A DNA stretch of 64,000 nucleotides from contig JAAEAF010001107.1 of the NCBI GenBank assembly GCA_011037195.1, forward strand, positions 217,077 to 281,076, in the 5' to 3' direction. A program made the position numbers and the translations under genes. The notes beneath the pieces were generated by a model. The model did not search any database and had not been told where the DNA came from. It saw only the letters and a program-made list of their open reading frames with translations. Shown here piece after piece: positions 20,591 through 31,207 of the stretch (position 1 is its first letter; every line of letters starts with the position of its first letter). Source of the stretch: Triatoma infestans (lineage: Eukaryota > Arthropoda > Insecta > Hemiptera > Reduviidae).

Positions 20591-21290
20591 CCAATCCTGG
20601 TGGTTGGGCTGCTACATCTGACATCAAGTTGCTATGTGCGTTTCTTCAAGTCCTTAGCTATTATGGACAACAAATTGAACTTCATCCACGTACAAAACAA
20701 AGTGAATTCTGAAAAAATGACTATAAGACTACTCTTCCCGTTACTGTCACGCGACTCAAAAATGACCACACAAAACAAACTCCTACTATACAAAGTCGTC
20801 ATCAAACCGATGTTACGCTTTACGCTTCCTCCGCCTGGAGCCTGAATAGTAACAGTAACATCATAAAATTTCAGTTAGCCCCGAACAAATTCCTAAGACT
20901 TGCGACTGACTCACCCACAACACACCAAAATCGACCTACTTCATGTAAAATATTCTATAACCCCCAGTTTATGCTTTCATCCAAAATCGTCTCCTGAAAC
21001 TCCTCTCCACCATAGACTGTCATTCCAATCCACTCTGCCGGAAAATAGCAACCTATGATCCTTCCATACATTACAGCCATAAAAGACTGAAACACATCCT
21101 CTCTTAATATTTTCCTAAAGTTGCAGATTTTTTCCCTTTTTCCCTGCATATTGTTCCTCGCATTATCCCAGAAATCACTATATAAACAATGTAGGAAGGT
21201 TATAATGTTAATGTACATTGGAACTTCTATTTATTATTATTGTATATATGTATATTTGTAATAAATCTTTTTATCTTATCTAAAATATTA
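20590..21290 (+). pseudogene. jockey-type reverse transcriptase C-terminal remnant
   Basis: The frame from 20600 reads MDNKLNFIHVQNKVNSEKMTI, RLLFPLLSRDSKMTTQNKLLLYKVVIKPML and then a stop. This matches the thumb region after the catalytic domain of jockey-clade reverse transcriptases (L-D-x-K-L-N-F...K-x-x-x-L-Y-K-x-x-I-K-P). After a +1 shift near 20842 the next frame gives SNIIKFQLAPNKFLRLATDSP, the following conserved block (Q-N-K-x-L-R-x-x). About 20940-21230 is more weakly protein-like and probably the decayed tail. The polymerase active site is not in the fragment. It is a 5'-truncated insertion, now decayed. Confidence 0.75.
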
Positions 21291-21399
21291 TGAAGCTCTA
21301 CTCCCCCTGAGACGGCTACCATCTGTAACCCATCAGGTCGAAACACAGTGTTGGTCGTTCAGTTTCTGCCTAAGAAGTATCCAGGAATCTCCTCCGCGG

Positions 21400-21690
21400 C
21401 AGAGACCAAACCACCAGCCCAGTAAATGCGGTACCCAAAGAAAGGATGTTTGGCCAGATAGGGATAGAATTAGTAATACGACATTAAGAAGTGACCTAAG
21501 CGTAAATTTGTTCTTGAAGCTAGAATGGAGGGAAGAAGACAATGAGAACGTCATCGAAAAACATGGAGCAAGATGTGTGGGTCTGCAGGCTAGAGGGGTC
21601 GACTACTGTAGCGGGAGAAGTTTGGCCAGGGATAGGGAAAAATGGAAAAAACACTGTAAGGCCTGGACAACGTTTGAGTGATAGAACAGG
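21400..21690 (+). pseudogene. endonuclease/reverse transcriptase element, C-terminal tail
   Basis: An open frame from about 21423 to a stop at 21684 includes DRISNTTLRSDLSVN and, after a gap, GRSLARDREKWKKHCKAW. This matches the D-R-I-R-N...D-L-x-V block and the final S-x-L-A-R-D-R-x-x-W-K motif at the end of many arthropod endonuclease-reverse transcriptases. The middle (R-R-x-R-G-R-P-R-x-x-W) is missing, so an internal deletion is likely. It is a non-functional C-terminal scrap; the 5' limit is uncertain. Confidence 0.6.
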
Positions 21691-21769
21691 ATTTATGATG
21701 ATGATGTTGATGTTAATATGCTGTAGATATTAAACCTAATACTGCCTAATACTCCCACCAAAATACCAC

Positions 21770-21960
21770 AAACACAATTTTTCGCAGATAGACATTTTCA
21801 AATAAAAGTGATAAGCCTGTAAATATTCAGTATAGGAAGAAAATTATTGGGACCATTTTCCCAAGAAAACTGTGATAAACTGAGTTCGGGTTACCCGATA
21901 TAAGATGATGGACATACAAAATATACCCTGATAAATGCTACTAAACGAAGTGGGAACGGA
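21770..21960 (-). repeat. family A fragment, minus orientation
   Basis: 'attttcaaataaaagtgataagcctgt', 'gggaccattttcccaagaaaac' and 'gttcgggttacccgatata' are recognisable, with heavy divergence. Confidence 0.5.
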
Positions 21961-21969
21961 AATTGTGTT

Positions 21970-22345
21970 TTTCAGTATCGCGGCCTATGAAGGACTGGGC
22001 TTTCTCTACAATCTTAGACCACTGCTCTCCGCCTTTAAGCCGCCAATGCTTGATCTGTAAGACTATCATGTCCTTCTCCACATTGCCTAGCCGTTTCATA
22101 CGTGGCCTACCTCATAGACGATTCCTATCTTTATGTCTTCTCTGTATTCATTCTTTAAATACGGCATAACCAACCTTATCTGCCTTAAACAAAAAAAAAT
22201 ACAAAGCCTGGCTCTGATAATGATTTCCCTCAGTTCTCGATTTGTTCAGCAGCTCCATTCCTTTTCCTTCATGAACTGGCCAAATTATCTTTCGCAGCTA
22301 TTAAGCATCTTCACTACTGCTCTTGTCTCACTGACAAAAGTCTCT
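21970..22345 (-). pseudogene. endonuclease/reverse transcriptase element, C-terminal tail
   Basis: On the minus strand GRPRMKRLGNVEKDMIVLQI and KHWRLKGGEQWSKIVEKAQ occur in one frame (about 21980-22110). This is the G-R-P-R-x-R-W-x-D-x-V-E-x-D-L...W-R-x-K-A-x-D-R-x-x-W-x-x-I-V tail typical of this retrotransposon class; the D-R of the last motif is lost. Upstream on that strand about 22150-22340 is decayed sequence with a short A9 slip. It lies opposite in strand to the tail at 21.4-21.7 kb, so they are separate insertions. Confidence 0.6.
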
Positions 22346-22509
22346 AAGTAAAGCAACGTGTAGTTCTCGTGTAACCATCGCGTGTAAAAACTATGTGTAA
22401 TTTATTAACAATGTTCATTTAGTTTTAGAACTATAATTCCTGTAAGAGGGCTCTGGCCAACTGTTCTAGCGATTAATGTAACGTGAAGTCTGAATCGAAG
22501 ATTTAAAAA

Positions 22510-22800
22510 AACCATTTGGTTAGAATCACTCACCCGAAACTCTCTCTCTTATTGCAATTGATTCAATTATATTGACAATTATTTCAGAAAACTTAGAATA
22601 TTTATTCAACGTTCAGTTGGCCTTATTAATCTATCGTTAGATGGGCAGGATGTACAAGATGGCATAAGCAAAAGGTAATGAGGTAAACTATAACCAGTAA
22701 TGAACACTTCGAACAAACCCTAATAAATTACAAAACATTTGAAAACTAACATAAAGAAATCTTGAAATCTGAGACAAATATTTCAAACAAAATCGATAGA
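22510..22800 (-). repeat. family A fragment, minus orientation
   Basis: Near 22530 'aatcactcacccgaaactctct' is the decayed 3' terminus, and 'acgttcagttggcctta' matches the subfamily with the GGCCAGCC segment. The remainder is poorly conserved. Confidence 0.45.
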
Positions 22801-22872
22801 TTTATACATTTGCAGTTTGAAATGGTAAGCTGGAAATTTCACCTCGTTGTGAAATGGTGTAAATGGTGTTGA

Positions 22873-23401
22873 TGTAATTGAGAATACACGAACTGACCAT
22901 TTGCTCTTAAACAAATATATATATTTAGCGATTTATTTAAAAGAGAGAGAAGAGAGTTTATGGAGAGAGTAGAGAATGACCGAGCGATGAGTTATGATGA
23001 TTGTTCAATTGGTAGTGTGATGATGTAGAATGGTATATCGTTGGTCAATGTGTTCCATGGTTATATATGGATGTTGAGACACTGCAGGTACAGCGACTGA
23101 TGTTTACTCTTTAAGATTTATCTGGTGGCTGACTGTACTCTACAGAGTTGATTTAGTGACTGACACTTTTAAGTATCTAAAATTGGTGACTGCCTTAAGA
23201 CCCCTCAGACAGCCAGCTTATATTCGATTTCTTTTAGCTAACGACAGCTTTGTTGTTCAATGTTGTTGCCTGACAGGGACTGTAATGCATCGTTGATATA
23301 CGCTTGGAGCGTAGTTGATGTGGCGCCTCCATGCGGTTAATGATGGAATTACTAAGTCCAGCATTTCTATGGCGAATTTGTTAGCTATTAGTTCCATTAC
23401 A
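22873..23401. repeat. unclassified repeat, possible solo LTR
   Basis: Begins TGTAATTGAG and ends TTCCATTACA, a TGTAAT/ATTACA inverted terminus as in retroviral-type LTRs. It contains a TA-rich tract near 22914-22924, like a promoter. About 80 bases near 22935-23035 ('gagagaagagagtttatgg', 'gaccgagcgatgag') resemble 42710-42790. I find no matching target duplication, which counts against an LTR. Confidence 0.3.
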
Positions 23402-23509
23402 CAGGTAACATCCCAAGGAAAATGGACGGAATCGTTTTCAAGAATGTTCTAACAATTCAGAAACCAACGTAAAATCATAATACTATGTTTCTGTAATTAA
23501 CCATGCATT

Positions 23510-23800
23510 AACATAAATTTGCAACTTCCCACCAGATGCCTCCAAGAAATCAATTTTCCTTAGAAAAATGTTTTAAATAAAAGTCATAGGATTTTATACA
23601 TGTAATTAGTATGCGAAGAATAAAGTTTGGAGCGTTTTCAGTAAAGTTTCAGTAAAGTCGCATTTCCGGTTAATGGATTTTGACCTGGATTTTCAATTTT
23701 GGTTCCTGAACGGAATTTCCAGTTCGAGCTTTCTGTGTTCTGTAAAAACAAAACACGTATGGAATCGCATTTACATTATCGTTATTCTTCTAATTTTTAA
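23510..23800 (-). repeat. family A repeat, minus orientation
   Basis: 'tcccaccagatgcctccaag', 'aaataaaagtcataggatttt', 'gtcgcatttccggttaatgg' and 'tgaacggaatttccagttcgagctttctg' are the minus-strand family phrases. The 5' end is missing. Confidence 0.65.
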
Positions 23801-24299
23801 AAATTCATAAACTTTATTTGACAATAAGTAAGCTTGACTTCTCGTTTTACTAGAACTTTCTTTCATAGATCGGCTTCCTTTCAAAAGGAGTGGAAGCACA
23901 CTGAAACAGTTGGGAAAATTATACTGGTTTATCGTCTGACACTGCGCACACTATTTACTACATTACATAGTTTTTAATCATTCTCACAAAAGCAACGTTA
24001 TTTTGCAGTTTTACTTTTATATAGAAAGGAAAATAACCCATTAAATTTATTTAAAATTTATTCCAAAAGTATTGCATTATTTATTCATGAATTTTTCATA
24101 AAAAAACAAAATTATGTAAAGTTATGTATTTTTGTTTAAAATTGGTAAAAACAAACAATCTAGAATATTTTATCGTAGTATAAATTAATAAATTCAGTCC
24201 ATTTTGATGACTTTTTTTATTGTACGTAACAAAAAAATGAACATAAAATGAACACTTTTTGTTTTTCAAAAAAAAAAATGGGGAAGTATTCCAAGCGTG

Positions 24300-25035
24300 T
24301 CAATAGTAGAGATTATACCAGAAATACATTTTTTGAGGCCTCAAAATACGAAAACGGAAATACCGGTCCCTCTCCAAAACGGTTCTAACGGTTGTACTTT
24401 AAATTCGTATACTATTATTACATATACTGACGCTACCTATCATATCACACGTATTAACGCTATCTATCACTTTTATTTGAAACATTTTCCTGAGAAAATT
24501 GATTTGGTGGGGGGGGGTCTGGCGAGAATAGTAGTATTCTTAAGTACCACTTCAGAACAATATGGTTTTTTACCATCTACATAATATTAATACACATTAG
24601 AAGTATTGATAGAATTCCAAATTTTAAGAAAATCGGTTAACCGGAAGTGTGCGACTTTATAGAATAGGTTTTTTTGGGGAGGGGGATTTCTTTGAAAACT
24701 AATATAAAACGGTATGCTAACGTCACAGATATAAACATATACCTTTAATGTGAAAATTTTCCCCAAAAAGAAGAATTTATTTTGGTTGGTTTGTGGCGTT
24801 AATTTGTAAAAGTTATATTTAGTTGGTTCAGTGTTTTTAGAGCGCTCTATTGGGCAATAATGTAATCATCACTTCTCTTCCTGCCAAGTTAGTAGAATGG
24901 TAATTTTTCCCCCACCACCTCTATATTTATGTAAGGGGAAATTCGGAAAATTTGAGTTTGAAGAGAATTTTATATAAATAATTGTTTTTAAAATGAGTAA
25001 GAGAAACTCGGGCGAAATTCTTTTTTTCTCTCTCG
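24300..25035 (+). repeat. family A repeat
   Basis: 'gattataccagaaatacattttttgaggcc', 'taacgctatctatcacttttatttg', 'gaaaatcggttaaccggaagtgtgc' (near 24633), 'gcgctctattgggcaataatgtaatc' and the end 'atgagtaagagaaactcgggcgaaattctt', where the terminal hairpin is eroded. The GT tract is deleted. Confidence 0.7.
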
Positions 25036-25494
25036 ACGAAACATAATTATAATTAAAAATTAAAAAATGTGTTCTGATAATTAAAATTATCCTATATAAA
25101 ATTACAACTTCTACAACAGCAACAAAACATCAAGTTGCACAACAATAAAATTCAAGGACAGCAAAGAAAAAAAAAAGTTATTTCAAGGTTTCATTTTTAG
25201 CATTATAATGATCGTACAACTAGTTTAGTCAATGTAATATATTGTTATGTTGTAATAGATTCATCATTTATTCAAGATATCAAGATTTATTGCACATTTT
25301 TGATTTAATCACGAAAACATTAAATAAAACGGAATATTTTAATTAAAAATTTGCTATGATATAAATTTATTAAATTTGTTTTTTTAAGACCCCGGTTTAA
25401 TTTTAACGAATTAACATTAATATATACAACTTAAATACAACTTTTTTCGTTTTTTTTTTTGTTTGTTTCTTTAAATTTGATTAATTTTCCCTCA

Positions 25495-25925
25495 CAAAAA
25501 TATAGAGGTGTATAGGGCTAAATATAGTTACCCAAGGCAAATAATAGTTGAAGTAATCATATCGTAGGCCGAAACTAATAACATTTCAATTTTAACGTCA
25601 CAGATTCCTCACAAAAATCAGTTTTAACGGAATAATCTGTTAGATAAAACGTGTTACGTTTTATATTTAATCAGTTACCATTCCAAGTTTATGGGAAATC
25701 GTTGTACCTGTTTTCGAAATTACAAAAAAAAAAAAATACCAAAAGGCTTTTCTAAAAAGTGTCTCAGTATCGGTCAACAAATTTTCTACAAATTTAGCAA
25801 TACGTATCATTTATATTAATATTAGGTAGGTAGCAGAACAATATTTTGTTCTGAAATGGCACTTTAATGGAATGTTTTGAGGTTCTCTTTCCCTAGAACC
25901 TCGAGAAAAAAACAGTTTTCTTGGA
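25495..25925 (-). repeat. family A repeat, minus orientation
   Basis: 'aaatatagaggtgtatagggc', 'aacgtcacagattcctcac', 'agtttatgggaaatcgttgtacc' and 'ttctgaaatggcactttaatgg' mark a minus copy without either terminus. Confidence 0.6.
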
Positions 25926-26509
25926 AAATTGCTTCCAATAATAGTGGTAGGTAGCCTGGCTAAGGTTTCTTCCATCACCATGACCCACCGTTTGCTTTTC
26001 CAGTCCATCATTCCAAAGTTTTCTCGGCCATTCACACTTTCTTCGGATCCTGAGAGAACCATTCCAAATGCCAATGTTAGACCGCTTTGTTTATCTCTTC
26101 ATCATTCTCGACCATTTACATTTCCCCCCCTACCATTTCATTTCTTATTCCAGTGTTTCCAGTTCTACCAGATCGATCTAAGCAAACTAGAAATCCATTT
26201 CAGTTTTTAATATCCTATTAAACTCTTGTAACTTTATCCAAGTTTTTGACGCATAGCAGCGAATTTCCTTCCATGAGTTAATAAGGAAACAAGATGATGT
26301 GTATGTGTGTTTGTGTGTACGTGTATGTGTAATAGAATAAACAAGTGTTGAGTTGTGAAAATTCTCCAGAACATTGCTGATGACTCCATGTTTTGCGGCA
26401 GCAACATCTGCCGCTCACAGTAGTTACACGTAAGCATTTATGGTTCTCCCAACTGAACAAAGCACCAATTGGTCAATGGCCGGGTTTCTTAAACAAGGTG
26501 TGTAAACAG

Positions 26510-26864
26510 TTGTTATGGTTGGGAGTCCGGCAGAGCTGGAAAAACATCAAGAGATATTTGCCGTCAGAGACATTTTCCGTGGTAGCCTGCTCAATTTTGT
26601 GGTCATCGACCGGTTTCGGCGTTCATCGACCGGTCATCAGGATGTTTTTGTTGAACAGTGTGATAACAGACTTGCACAGAGCAAATACAGTTGATACGGT
26701 TTATACAGAGTGTTGCTCTGTGCAAGTCTGTGTTATCACACTGTTCAACAAAAACATCCTGATTGATGGGCGAACGCCCGAAAGCGGTCGATGACCACAA
26801 AATTGAGCAGGCTATCACAGCAAATGTCTCTGATGCTTTCCAGCTCTGCGGAACCAACCACCGC
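26510..26864. mobile_element. family B palindromic element, near full length
   Basis: Left arm 26510-26682 (TTGTTATGGTTGGGAGTCCG...ACTTGCACAGAGC) and right arm 26715-26864 (GCTCTGTGCAAGTCTGTG...GGAACCAACCACC) are inverted copies around a 32-bp loop. The left arm has a scrambled segment near 26607-26636. A second partial piece (about 26890-26930, 'gataatacagagatttgcactgagc') follows. Arms contain the short hairpin GGGCGAACGCCC. A transcript would fold into a near-complete hairpin. Confidence 0.8.
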
Positions 26865-26930
26865 CTTTAGCCTGCGTCTATCATCAGGATGATTTGATAA
26901 ACCTTGTGATAATACAGAGATTTGCACTGA

Positions 26931-27927
26931 GCATCAGAATGTGTAATACTGTACTAACGCTACTGTAATGCTGTAGCTCCCAATTACTTACATATTACTT
27001 TATGGAGACTTCATTCAGTGCACGATCACTGACATCCATGGGAGCTAAAGTAGGACTTTTTTAGATCGCAAAGGAGCCATTGTCTATCCACATCAAACAT
27101 CTAACTAATTTCAGTAGTTTTTCTTGCATGATTGACCAAGTAATGACGTTGCATTTTATCTACTAGAGAGAGAGAGAGAGAGTGATTAAAGAGAGGCGCT
27201 GCAGCCGAGAAAATAAAATAAATTGGAATGTTATAGCCGGCGATAAAAAAAATAAAAAATAAAGGGAACAAAAACAAAAGAAGCTCGCTTTGTAAAGAAT
27301 TATCCTCTTTTAAAATAACCGTTAAGATTTACGGTAATAATTCATTCTTGTGGTAAAGAAGAGTGAAGAAGAGAAAGAAATAATTTCACTGCAATCTTTA
27401 CAAACAGTTCTAATTATTTTCCCATTCTTCATGTAATAATAAAAAAATCTTCTTAGATTGTAATTATTTTTTTTAAAAGATCTCTCTTAGGTTATTCTCA
27501 CAGACAGAGAGAAAATAATAATAATAATAAAATGACTTCATTAAAAGAAAATTGTAATTGAAAAAAGTATAATGAAAAGTAATTGCAATTTCAACAATAT
27601 TTCTCCCTCTCACTCTCACAGCTGTAAAAATAGTTTATACTTATTATCTTATTAACAAACTAAACTCGTTTCAATCTTTCTCACTTTTATTTTAACAGCG
27701 CTCTACAAAAATATGCAAATTGTTAATTATAAATTAAATGCTATTATATTTTAGGCCAGACAAATATATAATAATCCGTTTCTCTTAATTCAGGTTTCGA
27801 AAGTTTATTAACAAAAAAGCCCCACTTATTTACACAGTATTTTTCCATACTTCTTAATTTTCCTTACCGTTCTAAAAAGGAGTGTTCCATTTGTATAATT
27901 CAGATTTTTGAATGTGATTATCACAAT
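26931..27927. other. spacer with GA microsatellite, no gene
   Basis: About 26940-27160 is less AT-rich but has no recognised content. A (GA)n run spans about 27164-27182. The remainder is AT-rich. Confidence 0.45.
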
Positions 27928-28130
27928 AAAAAAAAAAAATCTGGTATGCAACACAGACACGACTTTCTCATACTGCAAAATTTACACATTTACGAATGAC
28001 AACTTTTTCTTCCAACTACTGATTGTCTTACAAGATATTTGGTTTTTTTCAATGTTATATCAATGAGAGAATCTGAACTTAATAAAACCACTTTTTTCAG
28101 GGAATTGCAGTACAGTTTTTGTGGGATTTG
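27928..28130 (-). repeat. family A 3' end, minus orientation
   Basis: AAAAATCTGGTATGCAACACAGACACGACTTTCTCATACTGC (27928-27970 region) is the 3' terminal hairpin and subterminal repeat in minus orientation. Family sequence fades after about 28060. Confidence 0.6.
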
Positions 28131-28224
28131 ACAGAGAAAAGTATAAGAAAAGTACACTGATATATTAATTAAGAAAAAAGGACTTTACACTGACTGATAT
28201 AGTGAGTGACAGACTGAGCTGGTA

Positions 28225-28500
28225 GATTTTGGTGATGTTTTCTTAAGCAAGGAAGCCTGAGGTGGCTTGGTCGTGCAAAGAATGCCAGAAGCCGGGCTAC
28301 CCAAAAGGATGATGACAGGAAGGCCGGGAAGAAAAAGATTAAGAGGAAGACCGAGGCTAAGGTGGCTAGATGATATAGAGGACGACCTCTGGAAGCTGGT
28401 TATAAGAGGATGGAGAAGAAAAACCGAAGATCGACAAGACTGGCAATTGTTTTTGGAGGAGGCCCAGGCCCAACTAGGGCTGTAGCGCCATTTAGTAGTA
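28225..28500 (+). pseudogene. endonuclease/reverse transcriptase element, C-terminal tail
   Basis: The frame from 28267 reads VQRMPEAGLPKRMMTGRPGR, KRLRGRPRLRWLDDIEDDLW, KLVIRGWRRKTEDRQDWQLF and LEEAQAQLGL before a stop at 28483. This is an almost complete version of the widespread R-M-P-x-x-R...G-R-P-R-x-R-W-x-D-D-x-E-x-D-L...W-R-R-K-A-x-D-R-x-x-W tail of arthropod endonuclease-reverse transcriptases. The preceding block LRWLGR (28257-28275) is in another frame, so one small deletion shifts it. The upstream polymerase is absent. After the stop come GTAGTAGTAGT repeats that probably form the element's 3' end. This is the best-preserved tail of its class in the window. Confidence 0.8.
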
Positions 28501-28789
28501 GTAGTTGTTTTCTTGAAGATTTCGTATGTAAAAGACTGAATGTCAGATTCTTTGACAGTTTGAGTTCACCTAGCCCTAGAATATATACTTTTAGAAAACA
28601 TCCCCTAATTTATTCTTTCATATCTCCTATGGGATTGACGTAGACGGATCTTGATGTCCTCTAGCTTGTATATAGGGAGATGCGTTACGTCTAATAAGGA
28701 CGTGGCGGATGACGCAGCATTTGGGCGAAAAATTTGATTATATAATTTTTTTTTTTACAGGCTAGAGATATGCTGCCAGTAATCCAGTA

Positions 28790-30120
28790 CTGAAGCCTTA
28801 TATTTGGCGGAACACCTTACCCGTCCATGAACTTTTTCCGACAAACTTTCAAACAAAAGTGATAAGTCTCTGTCTTCTATAGCTAGTATACCAAATTTCT
28901 AAGTCGAAACAGATAACTTTTCAACTGTTAATCCAAGATTGATCTGGCGGGTTCTTTAATCGTCAAAGTTTATCTGACGACCATAAAGCATTTAGATTTC
29001 CGGTTTGTTTAGTCCGAATTTCCTCTGTTTCTTATTGGGAGAGAGAGAGATGGTGTGGGAAAAAAAAAAAATTGGGAGCTAGGGCGTCAACTCTAGGGAG
29101 AAGCTTAACTGTCCAAAATTCTTTTTAAAATTGCAAAATTTATAATGCTTAGTTGGGCTGATCATAAATAAAGGTGGAAAGAGATATATTTGTATGGAGC
29201 GTTCTCTGTTAAAGTCACCACAGCTTGCGCAGTTTAAATTTAAACAAAACTGACAGACCACCAAAAACCTACAATCGTTTTTTTTTTTGCAGAACAATGT
29301 TTCAAATACAAATGATTCGTTTTTATCTGTACAGTAAGCATTCCAAGTTTAAAGTACTTCTTTGTAGCCGTTTTCGAAAAAATTTCAAAAAAAAATCAAA
29401 AAACCTATTTAATAAAGTCACATTTTCGGATTATCGGTTTTCTTCAAATTTGGAATTCTATTAATTTCTCTAATGTATATTAATATTAATGATAAAACCA
29501 TACATTGTACTGAAGTAGTAATTTAAAGGAAAGCATGACGCTACTGGTTCCCCCCAGAAACCCCCACAAAATCAATTTTCCCGGGAAAAATGTTTTAAAT
29601 ATTTATTTTTTTTAGCTCAATAGGGATCTTGTTCGGCAGCATGCTCACGCTGCTGGTGCACCCACCAGTTGTAAAGCGGGCATCCCGGCATTCCATACCA
29701 CGCCAAATCCTATGCAAGTGCCCGCTTAGGCAATCATGGCGAGTTGTCATTCTACATAAAATTGGCAGTCAACACATGTCAAGGTAGGTCACTAGGGATC
29801 GCTCTATCTACTAACAGGGTAATCCAAGCTTTTGTTTCTGCCTGATGTTTGTGTAGATCATTCAGTATCTCCTTCATGGTGCTGTTTACGAGGGACAAGT
29901 CGGTTTACGGCACAAATCCAACAGGCTGACCCATTAAGCATCCTGTTTCAAATAAAATTGATAATTATTTATGTGTGTAGTTTGTATACGAAATTTAAAG
30001 AAAAACATTGGAGCTGTTTTGGTGATGGATTTTCTTAAACGGAAAATACCAAAAGTTTGAGCTTCCTGCCAATTATTTTTTTTGCTTTTTGAGATATTTT
30101 GTTCTTACACACAGACACAC
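28790..30120 (-). repeat. family A repeats, minus orientation, with nested retrotransposon
   Basis: 'tcaaacaaaagtgataagtc' (28853), 'gggctgatcataaataaagg', 'aaactgacagaccacc', 'aaatgattcgtttttatctg', 'attatcggttttcttcaaatttgg', 'tgtactgaagtag' and 'aatttaaagaaaaacattgg' (29992) identify minus-strand family A on both sides of 29617-29945. The retrotransposon tail inserted between two parts of one copy ('tgttttaaata' before, 'tgtttcaaataaaattgat' after). Confidence 0.65.
29617..29945 (-). pseudogene. non-LTR retrotransposon RNase H-linked C-terminal remnant
   Basis: On the minus strand one frame gives MTTRHDCLSGHLHRIWRGME (about 29700-29760). It matches the T-G-H-D-x-L-x-x-H-L-H-R-I-G block that separates RNase H from the zinc knuckle in one group of arthropod retrotransposons; compare ATGHDYLKQHLRRIGIPRDV in the copy at 43.9-44.5 kb. 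The C-x2-C knuckle that should follow has decayed. Upstream on that strand NDLHKHQAETKAWITLLVDR is open but not recognised. It interrupts a family A copy. Confidence 0.55.
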
Positions 30121-30464
30121 AATTTTCAATTTTCTAATTTGATAAATTTTTCTTTAAACTTGGAATATTTACTAAGCATTTAATTGGGATTTTCCTTTCA
30201 GTGCTTACATCTAATTATATACAGCAATATTTTGGTCAAACATTAGTTAATTAGTTTTTAATATTACAAGTTAAGGAAGATATTGAATGTTAGTTTAGAT
30301 TTTTGCCATAATAAATTCAATTAAAAATGAAATAAAAATAATAATAATAAAAAAAATTGAAAGTTATGAAACGTGTTAATGTAAACCATATTAGGAGATG
30401 TAGAAAAATAAATAAATAAAATAAAATAAATAAGATATACGTATAGAAATAAAATAAAATAAAA
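30121..30464. other. AT-rich spacer
   Basis: AT-rich with AAATAAAATA-type tracts near 30405-30465. Nothing recognised. Confidence 0.45.
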
Positions 30465-30611
30465 TTGCCAACATTCCTTGCACAGGTGAGACTGCTTGGC
30501 GACTTCAAAGATAGCTTCCAAGAAACCGGGTCGGCTAGTTGCCAATGTACTCTCTATCTCTCTCTGTTTTGCACATTGAATACCTGCTGTTATCCCTTCC
30601 CTAACCGCCAA
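30465..30611 (-). other. protein-like open stretch, unassigned
   Basis: The minus-strand frame begins ATG at 30609-30611 and reads MAVREGITAGIQCAKQREIE, STLATSRPGFLEAIFEVAKQ and SHLCKECWQ before entering low-complexity Phe/Tyr-rich sequence encoded by the AT-rich flank. The first 49 residues have balanced composition, unlike nearby antisense frames. I do not recognise the family; it may be an exon or a transposon scrap. CAAGGAATG at the end of the stretch is not a good splice donor. Confidence 0.25.
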
Positions 30612-31019
30612 TATAACATCAGACCACTAATTCGCAACTCCTGTCTCACTCACATACTCTATCGTATTCATATATAATTAAAATAATTATATACGTTACT
30701 TTGCCATTTTTTTCTCTCTTCTAACCCCGCTTCCCGCTGAAAGTGCGTGCGTGTGTAAGTTTTCTACCCACTTTCATAATTCTTTCAGGGACAAGAAGAT
30801 AATTAAGTAATTTGTAACAATTATAAAAAATACGATTATAAAAACTATCTTTTTTTCTTTTTTTTTAATAAAAAAGTAGAAATTATTTAAGAAATTTTTA
30901 CATTTCCATTTGTTAAAAAGAATCTGTTGTCATACGTTCACACAACTTCTCTTACTCCTCTTTAAAATAACAATTATCCCAAATTTTGTTTACATTTCAA
31001 CTTTTACTAATTTGTTCTA
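30612..31019. other. AT-rich spacer
   Basis: Contains pyrimidine-rich stretches (30700-30720) and A/T runs. No gene is seen. Confidence 0.45.
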
Positions 31020-31205
31020 ACACAATTAAAGAGGTCGTTAGAAACCAGGAATCAAACTCTACTAACCCAGTCGGCATGTAGAGAAGTGAATACATTGTAG
31101 CCCAGAAGAGCGCACTAATATCATTGAACCAACAAAATAAAAACAAAAAAAAAATTGAAATTTAACGCCACCAATTCCGCAAAAGTAACTAAAATCATTT
31201 TTTTT
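31020..31205 (-). repeat. family A fragment, minus orientation
   Basis: 'acattgtagcccagaagagcgcactaatatcattgaaccaac' (31092-31133), split across several phrases, is the minus-strand form of the + strand 'gttcaatgttattggcgctctcttctggactacaatgt'. It adjoins the + copy at 31208 in opposite orientation. Confidence 0.6.
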
Positions 31206-31207
31206 AA

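Noticed and set aside
25811..26074. 87-codon minus-strand frame with KSKRWVMVMEETLARLP
   Set aside because: Possibly a retrotransposon tail, but no conserved block could be matched and its end lies in family A.
26393..26794. 133-codon frame on the + strand
   Set aside because: Most of it is the family B palindrome arm; the opposite strand is equally open.
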